A stretch of DNA of 64,000 bases from Dactylorhiza incarnata (GCA_033032865.1 JAWHQI010000001.1:3246001-3310000); one strand, 5' to 3'; numbered from the stretch's first letter, positions 34,240-47,825 are shown. Translations and numbers: made by a program. Notes: generated by a model not told the origin, from the sequence alone.

Positions 34240-37200
34240 TTTATCACCATTCAATATTTAACATACCTAGTTCAATCTTGAAAGCATTAAATTTAGCCTC
34301 ATCCAATGGCTTTGTAAGGATATCAATAACTTGATTGTCAGTGGGGACAAATTCAAGGCAGATATCTTTACATTCAACATGTTCTCAAATAAAATAATAT
34401 CTTATCTCTATGTGCTTAGTCCTGCTATGAGAGACAGGATTCTTAGCAATAGAGATATCACTGGATGAGTCACAATATAAAGGAGACTCACTTACCTTGA
34501 GGTTGTAGTCCTCTAACTGATGTTGTATCGACAAAAGTTGTGCACAACAACTACCTGCATCAATATATTCAGACTCAGCAGTGGATATTGCCACATTGGT
34601 CTGCTTCTTCCTGACCCATGATATCAACCTCCTTCCTAGGAACTGACAAGTACCACTTATGCTTTTCCTATCTTCTTTGCATCCTGCAAAATCTGCATCT
34701 GAAAATCCACTCAATTCAAAATCATTGTTCTTAGGGTACCAAAGGCCAAGATGTAGGCTGTCTTTAAGGTATCTCAAAATCCTCTTTGCAGCTGAGTAGT
34801 GAGATTCCTTAGGGCATGTCTGGTACCTAGCACAAACACATATAGCATACATAATGTCTGGTCTACTAGTAGTTAGATACAATAGGGATCCAATAATGCA
34901 CTTGTACATGGATTCATCAAAGGCCTTGCCCTTCTCATCCTTGTCCAGGGAGATGTTGGTCCCCATGGGAGTTTTCATGGTGGAAGCTGATTCCATCCCA
35001 AACTTCTTGATAAGCTCCCTAGTGTACTTAGTCTGAGAGATGAATATCCCCTCATCAGACTGTTTCACTTGGAGGCCTAAAAGTACTTGAGCTCTCCCAT
35101 ACTGCTCATCTCAAACTCCCCCTGCATAAGGTTGGCAAACCTTTTGCAGAGGTTGTCATCAGTAGACCCAAATATTATATCATCAACATATATTTAGACT
35201 AGAAGGCACTTGCCCTTTGTTTATATTATGTCCTCAACATATATTTACTTAGAAATAATGTGCTATCTATTTTTTCCCTCAAGAATTTTTTCTTGATGAG
35301 AAAGCTAGATAAGGTCTCATACCAAGCCCTAGGGGATTGCTTTAGATCATATAGAGCTTTCCTAAGTAAATACACATGAGAAGAGAGGGTTGGATGCACA
35401 AAACCTAATGGTTGTTCAAAGTATACCTCTTCCTTCAAGTCACCATTGAGGAAGGCTTATTTGACATCCATCTGGTATACTTTGAACCCCTTGTGGGCAG
35501 TATAGGCAAGTAATAACCTAATTGCTTCTAACCTTGCAACTGGGGAAAAGGTTTGATCAAAGTCTATACCCTCTTCTTGTCTATAGCCCTTGTCTACTAA
35601 TCTAGCCTTATTTTTGATGATGATTCCATTTTCATCCAACTTGTCTCTGTATATCCATTTGGTGCCAATGATGTTGTGTCCTTGAGGTTTTGGCACCAAC
35701 TTCCATACCTTGCATCTTTTGAATTGAAGAAGTTCTTCTTGTATGGCTTGAATCCAGAATGGATCTTGGTTGGCTTCTTCAAACTTCTTGGGCTCCATTT
35801 GTGACAGGAAGCTCAGGAATATGGCTTCATTGTGAGCCCTGCTTCTTGTTAGTACATCTTGGTTCTGGTCTCAAATGATTTGTTCTCTTGGATGATCCCT
35901 TAAGTGTCTTGTTGCTGCAGGCAACCTGTCCTCAATTTGCTGTATTTCATCTACTAGTTCAGCAGTATCTTCAGCAGCCTGCACCTCTTCATCTTCAGGA
36001 ATTGCAGCATCTATATAGACTTTGCTACTGCTGGGTATTTCTTGCACAGACATCTTTTCCATTGCCTTTTCACTTCCTATCAAAACAGAAGAACTAGAAC
36101 AAACCTTATAGATTAGGCTGGTCTCATCAAACACCACATGCATAGACTCTTCTACAACATGATTCTTCTTGTTATAAACTCTATAAGCTCTGCTATGTGA
36201 GCTATAGCCAGCAAGAACCCCCACAATGCATTTCTCTGCAAACTTTGTTAATTGAGATTTTCTATTCTTTAAAATGTAGCATTTTGAACCAAAGATTCTA
36301 AAGTATGAAAAGGTTGGTTGTTTGCCTTTCAGAATCTCATAGGGGGTAATTCCATGAACCCTATTGATGGAAGCTCTATTGAGAACATAACATGCAGTAT
36401 TGACTGCCTCAGCCCAGAAATATTCTGGGAGTGAGGAGTCACTAAGCAATGTTCTCCCAGCTTCTATCAAGGTCCTATTCCTCCTCTCAGCCACATCATT
36501 TTGTTGTGGAGTCCTTGGGGAGGAGAACTCTTGGGTGATAGCAAATTCTTGACAAAACCTTGTCATGGCTTCAGATTGAAATTCTATGCCATGGTCAGTC
36601 CTAGTCCTGACCACAAAACATTTCAAGTAATTCTGAATTACCTTGACATGGTTTGATAAAGACATTTAAAGTATCTGATTTCTTCATAAGGAAGTATACC
36701 CATGTATATTTTGAGTGATCATCAACAATCACCAAAGTATACAACTTCCCACCTAGGCTCTAAATTGGCAAATACCAAATAAGTCCATGTGCAATAGATA
36801 TAGACATCTTTCAGTGTCTTTGGAGCCAATAGTTTTAAAGGTGGCCCTTGTCTGCTTACCCATTTGGCAAGCATGACAGGGACCACTTTTAATACATTTC
36901 AGGTTTAGACTATTCCTAACAAGGTTTTTAGAGAATAGTCTATACATTGTCTTGTAGTTAATGCGGGCAAGTCTCTTATGCCATTGAATACAAAGAGACT
37001 CATTTTTATTAGCTACAAGACATACAGATGATAGATAATTATTGCATATAAAATCTAAACAATAAACATTCCCTCTCCTAGTGCCTGAGAGAATGGTCTC
37101 TAAGTCATTAGACTTTTTGATCAAGCACTTATCATTGTGGAATTCAATGACATAGCCTAAGTCACATAGTTGACTTATGCTTACTAGGTTGTGTTGCAAC

Positions 37201-37376
37201 CCTTCAACATAAGCTACCCTTGTGATTGAAACTATGCCATTGGAGATCATACCATATCCTTTGGTGAGTCCCTTCTCAGATCCACCAAAGATGACTTTAG
37301 GTTCATTCTTCACAGCTGTGTAGTCCCGTAGAAGACTTCTGGTACCTGTCATGTGCCTTGAGCACCCACAGTCCAA
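34240..37376 (-). pseudogene. pol: C pol: protease, integrase, RT, RNase H
   Basis: Domains in order: protease DCGCSRHMTG (37370; usual D-S-G now D-C-G); integrase zinc region near 36960, where WHKRLARI lacks the second His of HHCC; CHACQMGK; integrase core with HMDLFG, RTDHGIEF and a PQQNDVAERRNRT segment; reverse transcriptase from [12 protein letters not shown] (35670), [25 protein letters not shown] (35340) to a YVDDIIFGST catalytic block (35190); RNase H SGFSDADFAGCKEDRKS (34710) and KHIEIRYYF. After a stop at 34385 the tail ends near 34240 with a DILTKPLDEAKF block. Frame changes and stops lie between integrase pieces, within RT and near 35100. It is inactive. Confidence 0.9.
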
Positions 37377-37426
37377 GTACCATATTTGTTTAAGACTGGT
37401 ACTTGAACTAACCTGTAAGAAGGAAT

Positions 37427-39973
37427 TTAGTTACCCTTAGGAGCCCAAATAATTTTGGGTCCTAGGTTCTTGTTAGCAAGATAAGATGAAGTCACACCTG
37501 CTGCACCCTTTGCAGGAAGGCTCTTCTTTGCACTTGGCACATTGGGATTGTGCCAATAGTCTATGGCAAAGTGTCCCACCTTACCACAGTACCAACATTC
37601 ATGAATGTTGTATCTCCTCTTCTGAACATATCTTGAGGAAAGATCATTAATATGCTTGTGTTCAGGAGGGGATAAATCATCATTTTTCTTGTTCCTTTCA
37701 GCAAAGATCTGCCTGAATGTTAATCTGTGGACAGTCTTAACAGCCTTTGTCTTAATAACATCAGCTTGATTTGGCTCGGGAGCTAGGCAAGATTGGATGG
37801 CATCAGACACTAAGCAGTAGGGCTTGTCTACAGGTTTGACAGTAGTCATATTCTTTGCTGGAATGAACTTGGAAGAGCTAGATTCCTTACTCTTGAATGA
37901 TGGAACTGAAGTACCAAATACAAATAGTCCAGGTTGGGCCATTTGAATTTCTTCATGGGGAGCCTTCATAACACTCATTTCCATGCCCTTTCTTCCACTA
38001 TGGGAAGGAGTGTTTTCCTTCCTATAGGAGCTTCCCTTCTTCCAGTGACCATACATACTGTCATGGTCATACCTATTAGAGGGATATAATACCTTTTGAA
38101 AGGTAGTATGAGGCTTAGCCTTATTCTTGCTCTTTTCTCCACTCCCTTCTCCTACTTCCATTTTATTGAACTCTAATCCTCTTCTACTGGTTTAAGATGA
38201 AAAGGTGTCAATAATGGGAAGCACAGATTTGGGCTTGGAGAATTGAGCCACTAGGCTCTTTTCTTTGAGAAGCTTCTCCTCAAGGTCCTTGATGACCTTG
38301 TTCTTTTGGGATATGGTGCTCAATTGAACAATTGTTATCCCCTTTAGATGGCTTATCTCTCTACACATATGAGCCACCATGGTAGGTGACTCAGTGCACT
38401 CTTTCTCAGCCAACTTAAGGGAAGCAATTTCATGGGCTTGACTTTTGGCCAGCTTCTTGCTCTTTTTCAGAGCTTCCAAGAGAGCACCATACCTTTCAAT
38501 CAATTGATTGACATCTTCCTCAAATTCTGAATCACTTCCTCCATTAGATGAAGGTGCTTCAGATTCTGGGCTTGTCTCATATTCAGAAGAAGAGATGGAA
38601 TGAATCAGTACATGTTCACTGTCAGAGTTGTTCTGACTTTCTTCCTCATCAGTTATGGTCATCAGGCCTAGCTGATCTTTGTCCTTTTCATCCTCCTCAA
38701 TGTCACTGTCTGAATGTGATCGAGGGGCCCTGATTCCAATCTTGGCAATAGGAAAATCTTCATCTTCTTCTGCTGTAAACAACCCTATGTAGGCTTCCTC
38801 TTCTTCATCTTAATCTGAAGTTGAGGATTCAGATTCACTCCAGCTTTCCCCTTTCTTTGCTAGGAAGGATTTTTCACCTTTCCTTTCATTTTGGTGATAA
38901 TGTTTCTTATCACCTTTCTCCTTCCTCTTGACTAGATAGTCAGCAATGACATGTCCAGGCATGCTGCAACAATAACATATGATATTATTTGAAACATGTT
39001 TAACAAGTTTAGATTCATACCTGTCACCCTTGGAGTGCTGTCTTTCAGATCTGATGCGGTACATCTTGGAATGTGAGGAGGAGGGCATGTTCTTCCACTG
39101 CTTCCTCCTCATCATCTTCTTGAACTGCCTTGAGAAGGAAGCAAACTCCTCATCAGATGAAGAGCTGTCTGAGGTGTTATTCTCAGACTTCTCAGATTCA
39201 GCAATCCTTCTTGGAGGAGACAGCAATCTGGCTTTGCTCCTCTTGGAGCTGTCAGCTTTGAGAGCGACAGCTCTCTCCCCTGCATGAGCCCTGGTGGAAG
39301 TGTTCTCTTCCTTCCTTGCAGACAACTGCATCTCATAAGAGAGCAGCTTCCCAAACAATGTGTGGGTAGGAGTTTCACCCAGCTTGGCCACTTCCCTGAT
39401 GGCACATATCTTTGTGTCCCAGTCTCTAGTCAGAGATCTTAGGAACTTGTCATTTAGCTCATAGTCACTGCATACCCTTTCATAGGTCCTTAGTTCATTA
39501 ACTATCCCGAAGAACCTTTCATAACAGATGGAAATGCCTTCCTGGCTCAGCTGCCTGAAAGCCTCATATTCTTGATTGAGGAGTGATTTTCTATCATTCC
39601 TCACCTCAGCTGTCCCTTCCATATACACCACAAGTGTATCCCACATCTCCTTGGCTGTTGTGCAGTGCACCATGTTTTGAAAGGTGGAGTCATCAATTAC
39701 ATTTACAATGATATTCTGGGCTCTTTTGTCCATTGTGAATAATGCAAGTTCATCCTTGGTTAAGTCATTACAAGCTTTGGCCACTCTCCTAGTTGGATCT
39801 ATGGTGGAGGCTGTTTGAAAAGTGAAAGGGCCCTGCTTCACAGTGATGTAGATTCTAGAGCCTGATGCTTCTATGAACAATCTTACCCTTTTCTTCTATA
39901 TGCCAAAGTTTTCTTTGCTGCATATGGGCAACTTCATTGGCCCCATCTCCTTCTGCAATCCAGTGGAGGCCAT
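37427..39973 (-). pseudogene. gag: C gag, degenerate
   Basis: I place the start at ATG 39973 (MASTGLQKE), about 70 bases inside the primer site, because upstream residues match the gag register. An early TAG lies near 39910. The core includes AKEMWDTLVVYMEGT and YERFFGIVNELRTY. The middle is acidic, with one possible CCSMPGHV knuckle remnant (38960) and a CWYCGKVGHFAIDYW knuckle (37590). Stops at 38810 and 38192 split it. It ends IIWAPKGN at 37427, after which pol continues in another frame. Confidence 0.85.
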
Positions 39974-40040
39974 TGTATTCAGATATGACTACTCCTTTGT
40001 AGGATCTGGTCAGGCAGTTATGTCCATTTTGACCAACCTA

Positions 40041-40052
40041 CCTCTGATACCA
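40041..40052 (-). other. C primer-binding site (initiator tRNA-Met)
   Basis: The minus strand reads TGGTATCAGAGG two bases inside the LTR edge. Confidence 0.9.
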
Positions 40053-40589
40053 CTTGATAGTTTATTAGGATGTAGTCTTGATCACCTAGAGGGGGGGGGG
40101 GGGGGGGTAAATTGGTCTCTTTTCTTTTAAGCTTATGCCTAGATGTTTTTAGAGATTATGTTAGATTTAAATCAAGCACACAGAAAACACACAAGCACTT
40201 ATAGAGGTTCCTCAAGACAAGGTGTCTTGAGTAGTCCTCTTTCCCCCCTTCACCTTTCTAACAATGAGTTAGACAAGGACAACTCCTTCAATCTCAGCTC
40301 CAAGAGATTACAACTCAGATCCCTCCGGACCTCTCAGGTTTTCTCCAAACCCTGCCTCAGGCTCAACAACCCTACCTCAGGCACAACAGCCTTACCAGCT
40401 CAAACTTATCAAGAAGTCCTACCTCAGATCTCCACTAAGACCCTACACTCAAGCTGAACTCTCAGCTCTACACTCAGGTCCACCATCCCTACTCCCTCAG
40501 GCAAAATGCCCTACAATCTCATAACAAATATGCTCCTATAAAAGTTATAAATAATGCTTACAACAGAAGATAAAATAGTAACTCTTTCA

Positions 40590-41760
40590 TCTTGAATTTA
40601 TTGAATTGAAGTGGAAGGTGGCCGGCGGTCTGAATATTGGTGACCGCAGAGACCGCGCGGTCTCTGCACTAGTGCTCTACCGGTCTAGCTCTGCCGGTCT
40701 GGCTCTGGCGGCCTGCTGTGGTTGGCTGGTCTGTTCTTGTTTGCTGCGGTCTCTTCCCAGGTTGTTCTGCTTGGTTGGTCTATCTTCTTTATAGAAGACC
40801 GGGCGGTCTGTTCTTGTGTAACCGCTGTGACCAGTCGGCTTATGCTGGACGATCTGGAGACTTGTCTGAAGTCAGCCAGATGTTGTTAGTTTGATCCAGG
40901 CGATCTAAGGAAAGAGTGATCTGTGTCCGCGCGGCTTGTACGCGGTCTGTTGCTGATTTGCGGTCTTGGACAGGCTGTTGTCCAAGTGGTCTGATCGCGC
41001 GGTCTACTTTTTGAGACCGTTCGCGATTTGATGGGTGGTGATTGTACCTCTCTTGTGGCGGTGATGACATCCGTCCTCTCGCCTATAAATAGGGGTGCAA
41101 GGCCCATCATTCATAATGAGAACTGTAAGAACTAGAGCCTGGGTTGTTTTGTGTGGTCTCAACTTTGAGGTTTGGTGGTCTCGGAAGTGAGTTGACTGTT
41201 TGTTATGTTCGCAGGTTTGCGGTCAGCAGGTTGCTGTCTCTTTCCTTGGTGATTTCCCAGCGGCTCGAATAAACAGTTCGGCAGCGGCTTGTCTGCGAAC
41301 TAGTTTATGTTGATCTTGTGTTGTTCGCAGTGAGCTCAGCGATCAGGCGACCTTCTGTGGTTAGGCGATCTGAGTTGCGGTCTGGCGACAACTTCTGTTC
41401 TTTGTTCAGTTCAATAAGCTCTAGTTCGTGCGGTCTGAGGTGGCTGTCTTGTAGTGCATGTCATCTTTCCTATCTTCTGTTCCCGCGATCTCAGGTCAAG
41501 CTGGGCGGTCTCTGGAGTTCAGCGGTCTGTGCAGTCTCTGCTTGTCAGGTCGCTAGATTGGTTTTTTGGTGTGTTTTGTTTCTCTCTCCTTTGTGATTCT
41601 TATGAATCATGTCTCGCCATGTATGTCTCAAAGTGTAATAAAGTTTCTGTGATTCAATAAAGTCTTTTGTGTTGCTGTGTGGCATTGTGGTTGTTTGGCT
41701 ATAACTCAGTTGATGCAACTCCTGCTTACTCTTAAACGATTCAAATCAAAAATTTTAACA
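40590..41760 (+). repeat. D 5' LTR
   Basis: 1171 bases. It starts tcttgaattta where the partner has tgttgaattta, and ends aattttaaca. Many GCGGTCT / GCGATCT heptamers lie on both sides of the TATA box (tataaata, 41084-41091). Short translations through it are not genes. Confidence 0.93.
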
Positions 41761-41776
41761 TGGTATCAGAGGTAGG
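41761..41776 (+). other. D primer-binding site (initiator tRNA-Met)
   Basis: tggtatcagaggtagg starts at the first base after the LTR. Confidence 0.95.
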
Positions 41777-41849
41777 TTGTTGGAGTGGATAAGCAGTGTT
41801 CAACTTGAGTTGCCATCGTCTTTGTGAAGAAGAAACCACATAGTTTGTC

Positions 41850-44800
41850 ATGAAAGCTGGATACGCAAGAGGGCTTGGTATTGAACTCCTCACATCGACT
41901 AACTACAAGAAGTGGAGGTCGTGTATGGAGAGTTACTTACTTGGCGAGGATCTTTGGGAGATAGTTGGAGAAGATGACACACAAGAAGTTCAGCTAGCAT
42001 GAGATAATATGGCAGAGGTGAGACTTTGGAGGAGGACTAATGCAAAGGCAGAGTTCACACTCAAGAGGGCTATCTCACTAGAGCTTTTCGATCACATCAT
42101 TGGATGTAAATCTGCTGCTGAGATTTGGACGTCTTTGGACGGGCTGTTTAATAAGAAGAATTTAGCTCGGCTATAGTTTCTTGAAAATGAGTTGGCGAAG
42201 GCCTCTCAAGGTGATCTTTCCATCTCTACTTTCTTTCTCAAAATGAAGAACCTCACAACAGAGATTTCTGCTTTGGACCCTGATGAGCCCATCTCGGAGG
42301 CAAAACTGAAGAGGCATATCATCCGTGGGTTACAGAAGGAGTATCTTGCTTTTGTGACTTCAGTTCAGGGTTGGGCAAATCAACCATCTCTGTTGGAGCT
42401 GGGAAACTTACTTGCTTCGCAAGAAAGTTTGGCAAGACAGATGGCGGGGACTTCTATCTCCGGGGTAGATAGTGATATGTTGTTCATTGGGAAGAAGAAG
42501 AAGACGTGGGAGAAGAAGAAGCCAGGTCATGATGTACCCTCTACTTCAGGTCAGCAGGATAGGGGTTATCCTCCTAAGTCTGATGGGAAGAAGAAGGGAG
42601 AGGGACCAAGGTGCTTCAGGTGTAATAAGACCGACCACTTCAAGAAGGATTGTTGGGTTAATAATCAGCCGGGACATGCATCGGAGAAGGAGAAGCCAAA
42701 GTCCGATGAAGCTGGATGGGGAGGAGCCTTTGCGACTAATATGACGGCTATGCCCATTAAGGCCTTGGCTGCCATCAACTTCGAAGAGGATTAGATCATG
42801 GATTCAGGGTGTGGGCATCACCTCACCGGGGATGAATCAAAGTTCTCTTCTTTGGTGCCTTACTCAGGTAACAATGCAATCATTACGGATGATAATTCTG
42901 TTCATGCAGTAGAACAAGAAGGTGTTGTCTCTCTGAGTAGTGATAAGGGTCCACTCACATTGAGGAGTGTTTATTACGTGCTGGGTATGAAGAAGAATCT
43001 CTTCTCTGTGACCAATGCGGTCGATGCCGGTTATCACATTCTGTTTGGCCCAACAGAAGTGAAGTTTCTTAAAACTCAACCGGAGATAAAGGGAGATGTA
43101 ATTCATGTTGAAAAGTGGGTAAAGGACTTGTTCATTTTATCTACAAGTACCTATATTGACAAGATGAAGACCAATGATAGCGCGGTTATCTGGCATGAAA
43201 GGTTGGGGCATGTAGGCATGGACAAATTGAAGGCTATGGCGGTAAGGGGCCTCGTCAAGGGCTTGCCTAGCTTGTCCTCCTATGGATACGGTCATGTTTG
43301 TGCGGGATGTCAGTTTGGTAAGTCTCATCGACTTCCATTTGATAAATCACAAACAGGGTGCAAAGTGCCGTTGGAGTGCATTCACGGTGATTTGATGGGA
43401 CCGAGTGTCACCCCAATCCTTGGAGGCAACAAATATATGTTGGTGTTGATTGACGACTACACTAGATATGTCTGGGTGTTTTTTTTGAAAGAGAAGTTGG
43501 AAGCTTTTGCAAAGTTCGTGGAGTTCAAGGAGCTGGTTGAAGGTAGGTTAGGCCTGCGGGTGAAAAAATTAAGAACTGACAATGGTAGGGAGTTCACCTC
43601 TGGTGAGTTCTCAAGTTTTTGCAGGAAGCACGATGTTCGGAGAGAGCTCACTTGTGCCCATACTCCACAGCAAAATGGCATTGCAGAGCGGAAGATCCAT
43701 CATCTGGCGGAAACTTGCAAATGCTGGCTTAATGCGAAGAGTATCCCAAAGTCCTTCTGGGAGGAGGGAATGTCTTGTGCGACATAAGTCATCAATCAGA
43801 TGCCTCTAAGTCCTATCAATATGAAGACCCCTCACGAAATGATGTTCAAGGAGAATCCAAGTGTTGCACACCTTCGGGTGTTTGGGTCAACCTGTTATGT
43901 GCATATTCCTGATACTCTTCGGACAAAGCTAGATGCGAAAGCAAGGAAGCTAGTCTTGGTTGGATATGATGAGCGGAAGAAGGGGTGGAGATGCATGGAT
44001 CCTGAGACACGGAGATCAGTGGTATCTCGGGATGTGGTGTTCGATGAGGTGACTTCCGACAAGGGGAGTTCAGGAGTTGAACTACCAGTGAGCAGGGTTG
44101 ATGAAGAAGGGAAGGCTGCGGAAAATCTTCAAGTGGAGTTGCCTGTTTCACCAGGAGCTCCAGTTGTGTCAAGCTCAGAGATGGAGGCTTCAGGTTCTGG
44201 AAGCAGGGGGAGCGATGCTCCAAGTTCATCTGGAAGAGGAGCTAGCACAGAAGAAGAAGCTGAGGAGGTGGTTAGTCAGGTGCAACCTCTTAGGAGGTCG
44301 AAGAGGACTATCAAGCCACCACATTGATACACGGGAGAAAACATGGTGAGCTTCGTCTCATGTTTCTTTGCTGGTCCCTTGGATGAGAGGGAGCCGTCGA
44401 GCTTTGAGAAGGCCAAAGGCGTGAAGCAGTGGGACATTGCTATGCAGGGGGAGATGGATGCTCTCAAGAAGAATGAGACTTGGTCTCTAGTGCCCAGGCC
44501 CAAGGGCATTACCCATGTGACATGCAAGTGGGTTTATACGCTCAAAACAAAAGCTGACATCACGATCGAGCGATACAAGGCTCATCTTATGGATCGCGGG
44601 TTCTCACAGTAGTACGGAGAAGATTATGATGAGACGTTCAGCCCAGTGGCAAAGATGACTTCGGTTCGATTTGTTATTGCTTTAGCAGCATCCAGTGGAT
44701 GGGAGATTTGGTAGCTCGACGTGAAGAATGCTTTCTTATACGGAGAGATTGACAAGGATATCTTCATGATCCAACCGCCGAGCTTTATCTCAGAGGATTG

Positions 44801-45937
44801 TCCAGACTATGTCTGCAAACTGAAGAAAGCCCTATATGGGTTGAAGCAAGCGCCTCGGGCGTGGTACGGGAAGATCACGGAGTATCTTCTATTCTGCGGG
44901 TTCTTTCCCTCAGACTCTGATTCTAGCTTGTTCGTCAAGAAGGAGGGGGTGCTTCGGGTTATTGTTCTGCTGTATGTGGATGACCTGATTGCCACCGGGA
45001 ACTTGAAGGAGGCAGTAGCAAGGCTGAGAGCCGAGCTTGCTATTAGACTTGAGATGAAGGATCTGGGTGAGCTTCACCATTTCCTTTGAATCGAGATTCA
45101 GAGGTGGGAGAGCGGAGTGCCTGTTTCTCAGGCTGGATATGCAGAGCGGATCGTTCAATGATTCGGCATGGAGGAAGGGAAGAGCAGCTCTATACCTCTG
45201 GAACAACATCATAAACTTCGGAAGGATGAGGGGAGAGTTCTATCTGATCCGTTGGTGTTCCGAGCTCTGGTTGGAAGCTTGATTTACTTGACCATCACGA
45301 GGCCAGATATTGCTTATGCAGTTGGCAAGGTGAGTCGGTACATGACAGAACCACGGAAGCCTCATCTTCTGGCGGCAAAAGGAATTTTGAAGTATTTGAA
45401 GTCGACCTCTGATATAGGTCTCCTATATAGGAGAGGGTCAAGCTTGGAGTTGCTTGGATATATGGATGCTGATTACGGGGGAGACGTGGATGATCGAAGA
45501 TCAACGTCTGGTTTTGTCTTTATGACAGGCCCACAACTATTTCTTGGTGCAGCAAAAAGCAAGACTCGGTGTCTGTATCTACCACAGAAGCGAAATACAA
45601 GTCTTCAGCCTTGGCAGCTCAGGAAGCCGTTTGGATCAGGAGGTTGGTGGAGGACGTTCATGAGGAGTTTCGAGGTCCCACTATGCTACGCAGGGACAAT
45701 GAGAGTGCTCTCAAACTGGTTAATAATCCAGTTTGTCACGCGAGGACCAAACACATTGAGATTGAGCACCATTTCATTCGTGAGAAGGTGTTAGGAGGAT
45801 CTCTTATGGCCGAGCATGTTCGGAGTGCGGACAATTTTGTAGACATTTTTACAAAGCCGCTGGTGAAGGGACTGTTTACTCGGTTGCGGAGTTTGCTCGG
45901 ACTAGTTTCCACTTTCCACTTCAAGGGGGAGTGTTGA
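41850..45937 (+). pseudogene. gag-pol: D gag-pol polyprotein, decayed
   Basis: One frame runs from ATG 41850 to about 45528, followed by a single-base deletion and a second frame to the stop. Domains: gag core (ELFDHIIGCKSAAEIW; near 42090), CFRCNKTDHFKKDC knuckle (42610), protease MDSGCGHHLTG (42798), WHERLGHVGMDKL zinc region (43190), integrase core with LIDDYTRYVWVFF (43450), RTDNGREF (43575) and PQQNGIAERK, RT with FSPVAKMTSVRF (44640), ALYGLKQAPRAWYG (44830) and YVDDLIATGN (44970), and RNase H STTEAKYKSSALAAQEAVWI (45570) and KHIEIEHHF. Nine in-frame stops are at 42000, 42174, 42792, 43785, 44325, 44610, 44712, 45087 and 45159. The final stop is formed by the LTR itself. Confidence 0.93.
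45921..45931 (+). other. D polypurine tract
   Basis: tcaagggggag directly precedes the 3' LTR start TGTTGAATT and also encodes the last residues of pol. Confidence 0.85.
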
Positions 45938-47087
45938 ATTTATTGAAGTGAAGTGGAAGGTGGCCGGCGGTCTGAATATTGGTGACCGCAGAGACCACGC
46001 GGTCTCTGCACTGGTGCTCTGCCGGTCTGTCTCCGACGGCCTGCTGTGGTTGGCCGATCTGTTCTTGTTTGCTGCGGCCTCTTCCCGGGTTGTTCTGCTT
46101 GGTTGGTCTATCTTCTTTATAGAAGATCGGGCGGTCTGTTCTTGTGTAACTGCTATGACCGGGCGGCTTATGCTGGGCGATCTGGCGACTTGTCTGAAGT
46201 CGGCCAGATGTTCTTAGTTTGATCCAGGCGATCTAAGGAGAGAGTGATCTGTGTCCGCGCGGCTTGTACGCGGTCTGCTGCTGATTTGTGGTCTTGGACA
46301 GGTTGTTGTCCAAGTGGTCTGATCGCGCAGTCTGTTTTTTGAGACCGCTCACGATCTGATGGGTGGTGATTCTACCTCTCTTGCGGCGGTGATGACATCC
46401 ATCCTCTCGCCTATAAATAGGGGTGCAAGGCCCGTCATTCATAAGGAGAACTGTAAGAACTAGAGCCTAGGTTGTTTTGTGCGGTCTCAACTTTGAGGTC
46501 AGGCAATCTCAGAAGCGAGTTGACTGTTTGTTGTGTTCGCAGGTTTGCGTTCAGCAGGTTGCGGTCTCCTTCCTTGGTGATTTCCCAACGGCTCGAATAA
46601 ACAGTTCGACAGCGACTTGTTTGCGAACTGGTTTATGTTGATCTTGTGCTGTTCGCAGCGAGCTCAGCGATTAGGCGACCTTCTGTGGTTAGGCGATCTG
46701 AGTTGCGGTCTGGCGACAACTTCTGTTCTTTGTTCAGTTCAATAAGCTCTAGTTCATGCGGTCTGAGGTGGCGGTCTTGCAGTGCAGGTCATCTTGCTCG
46801 TCTTCTGTTCCTGCGATCTCAGGTCAAGCCGGGCGGTCTTTGGAGTTCAGCGGTCTATGCGGTCTCTGCCTGTCAGGTCGCCAGATTTGTTTTTTGGTGT
46901 GTTTTTTTCTCTCTCCTTCGTGATACTTATGAATCATGTCTCGCCATGTATGTCTCGAAGTGTAATAAAGTTTCTGTGATTCAATAAAGTATTTTGTGTT
47001 GCTATGTGGCATTGTGGTTGCTTGGCTATAACCCAGTTGATGAAACTCCTGCTTACTCCTAAACGATTCAAATCAAAAATTTTAACA
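45932..47087 (+). repeat. D 3' LTR
   Basis: 1156 bases with intact TG...CA ends, TATA at 46412-46419, and the same GCGGTCT-rich composition as the 5' copy. Confidence 0.93.
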
Positions 47088-47825
47088 TTTCAAGCCTTGG
47101 TCTTCTCTTGCAGTCTTGAAGCAGGGAAGAGAACAATAGCTTCAATCCTGCCTCTCTCTGATCCTTCTCTTTAGAAGATAAATAAGGATCAACTTGCTCT
47201 TCTTGATTCACACAGGAAGAACAATCTTTCTCTCCTTGCAGCTTCAGGAAGCAGGAGGAGAGATCTTCTTGGTAGCCGTCAATGTAACAGTATATGTAAG
47301 TTGTTAATCCAAAAGCTTCCTTTCTTCAAAGCCCTAATTTGTTCTTTTATACACCTTCAGACTTCAACGACTATCAGATGGCCTCTGAAACAGTATGGAG
47401 GTGATTGGAACACCTTATCTTGCTTTACTGCAGCATGCGCCAAAAGTAGAACCTGCCAGCACACTTGAATCTGTCTCAGTGGTTGGGCTGAGCAGCTTCC
47501 AGTCTCGGCGGCTACTTCTGTCTCCGTCTCAGCGGATCCGCTGAGACAGACAGTTGTCTCAGTGGTTTTCCTCTATCTGTAGCTCAGCAGGCCCAGACTC
47601 TTTCTCTGCAGCTCCTGGCCTTATCTCAGCGGTTCAGCTGAGACTGAGAACTTGTCTCAGCGGTTTTGGCAGTAAACCACTGAACTTCTTCCACACCTTG
47701 GAATAACCTAACCATGCATAGTCATGAGGTAAAATAAGGTTTATCAAATACAACTTGTACTTATCATTGAGTGTGATGCTTGTTCAAATCAAGGGAATAT
47801 TGAGGGTAATATTCCCAACAATCCA

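Larger units (their letters stand above)
40590..47087 (+). mobile_element. D: Ty1/copia element (plus strand) inside the C LTR
   Basis: LTRs 40590-41760 and 45932-47087, primer site TGGTATCAGAGG, a gag-pol region and a CAAGGGGGAG purine tract are all present. TTTCA flanks it at 40585-40589 and 47088-47092. It is the only LTR element here on the plus strand. Its pol is close to that of E, and both share LTRs full of GCGGTCT, so D and E belong to one family. Confidence 0.95.
29408..47820 (-). mobile_element. C: Sirevirus-type copia element with accessory gene, split by D
   Basis: LTRs 29408-30664 and 40055-47820 (the latter interrupted by D). ATCCA duplicates at 29403-29407 and 47821-47825 are identical. 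The primer site is TGGTATCAGAGG. On the minus strand the order is gag, protease, integrase, reverse transcriptase, RNase H, then a separate accessory gene with its own promoter, then the polypurine tract. The RNase H block (DADFAGCKEDRKSISGTCQF) is typical of Sireviruses. Without D the element would be about 11.9 kb. Confidence 0.92.
40055..47820 (-). repeat. C 5' LTR, interrupted by D
   Basis: The LTR pieces are 40055-40589 and 47093-47820; together about 1263 bases, matching 29408-30664. The interrupting DNA is D with its TTTCA duplication. A 17-G run lies at 40090-40107 where the other LTR has a shorter run. The CTCAAGACA hairpin is at 40211-40231, TATA at 47344-47352, and the CTCAGCGG motifs at 47470-47660. 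Confidence 0.93.

Noticed and set aside
37376..37430. Mini-intron between C gag and pol (GTAACT...TTACAG)
   Set aside because: At about 25 bases it is far too short for a plant intron; a frameshift or decay is simpler.
40606..41660. Several short plus-strand ORFs (repeated at 45948-46987)
   Set aside because: They lie wholly within D LTRs and are duplicated in both copies; no domain.
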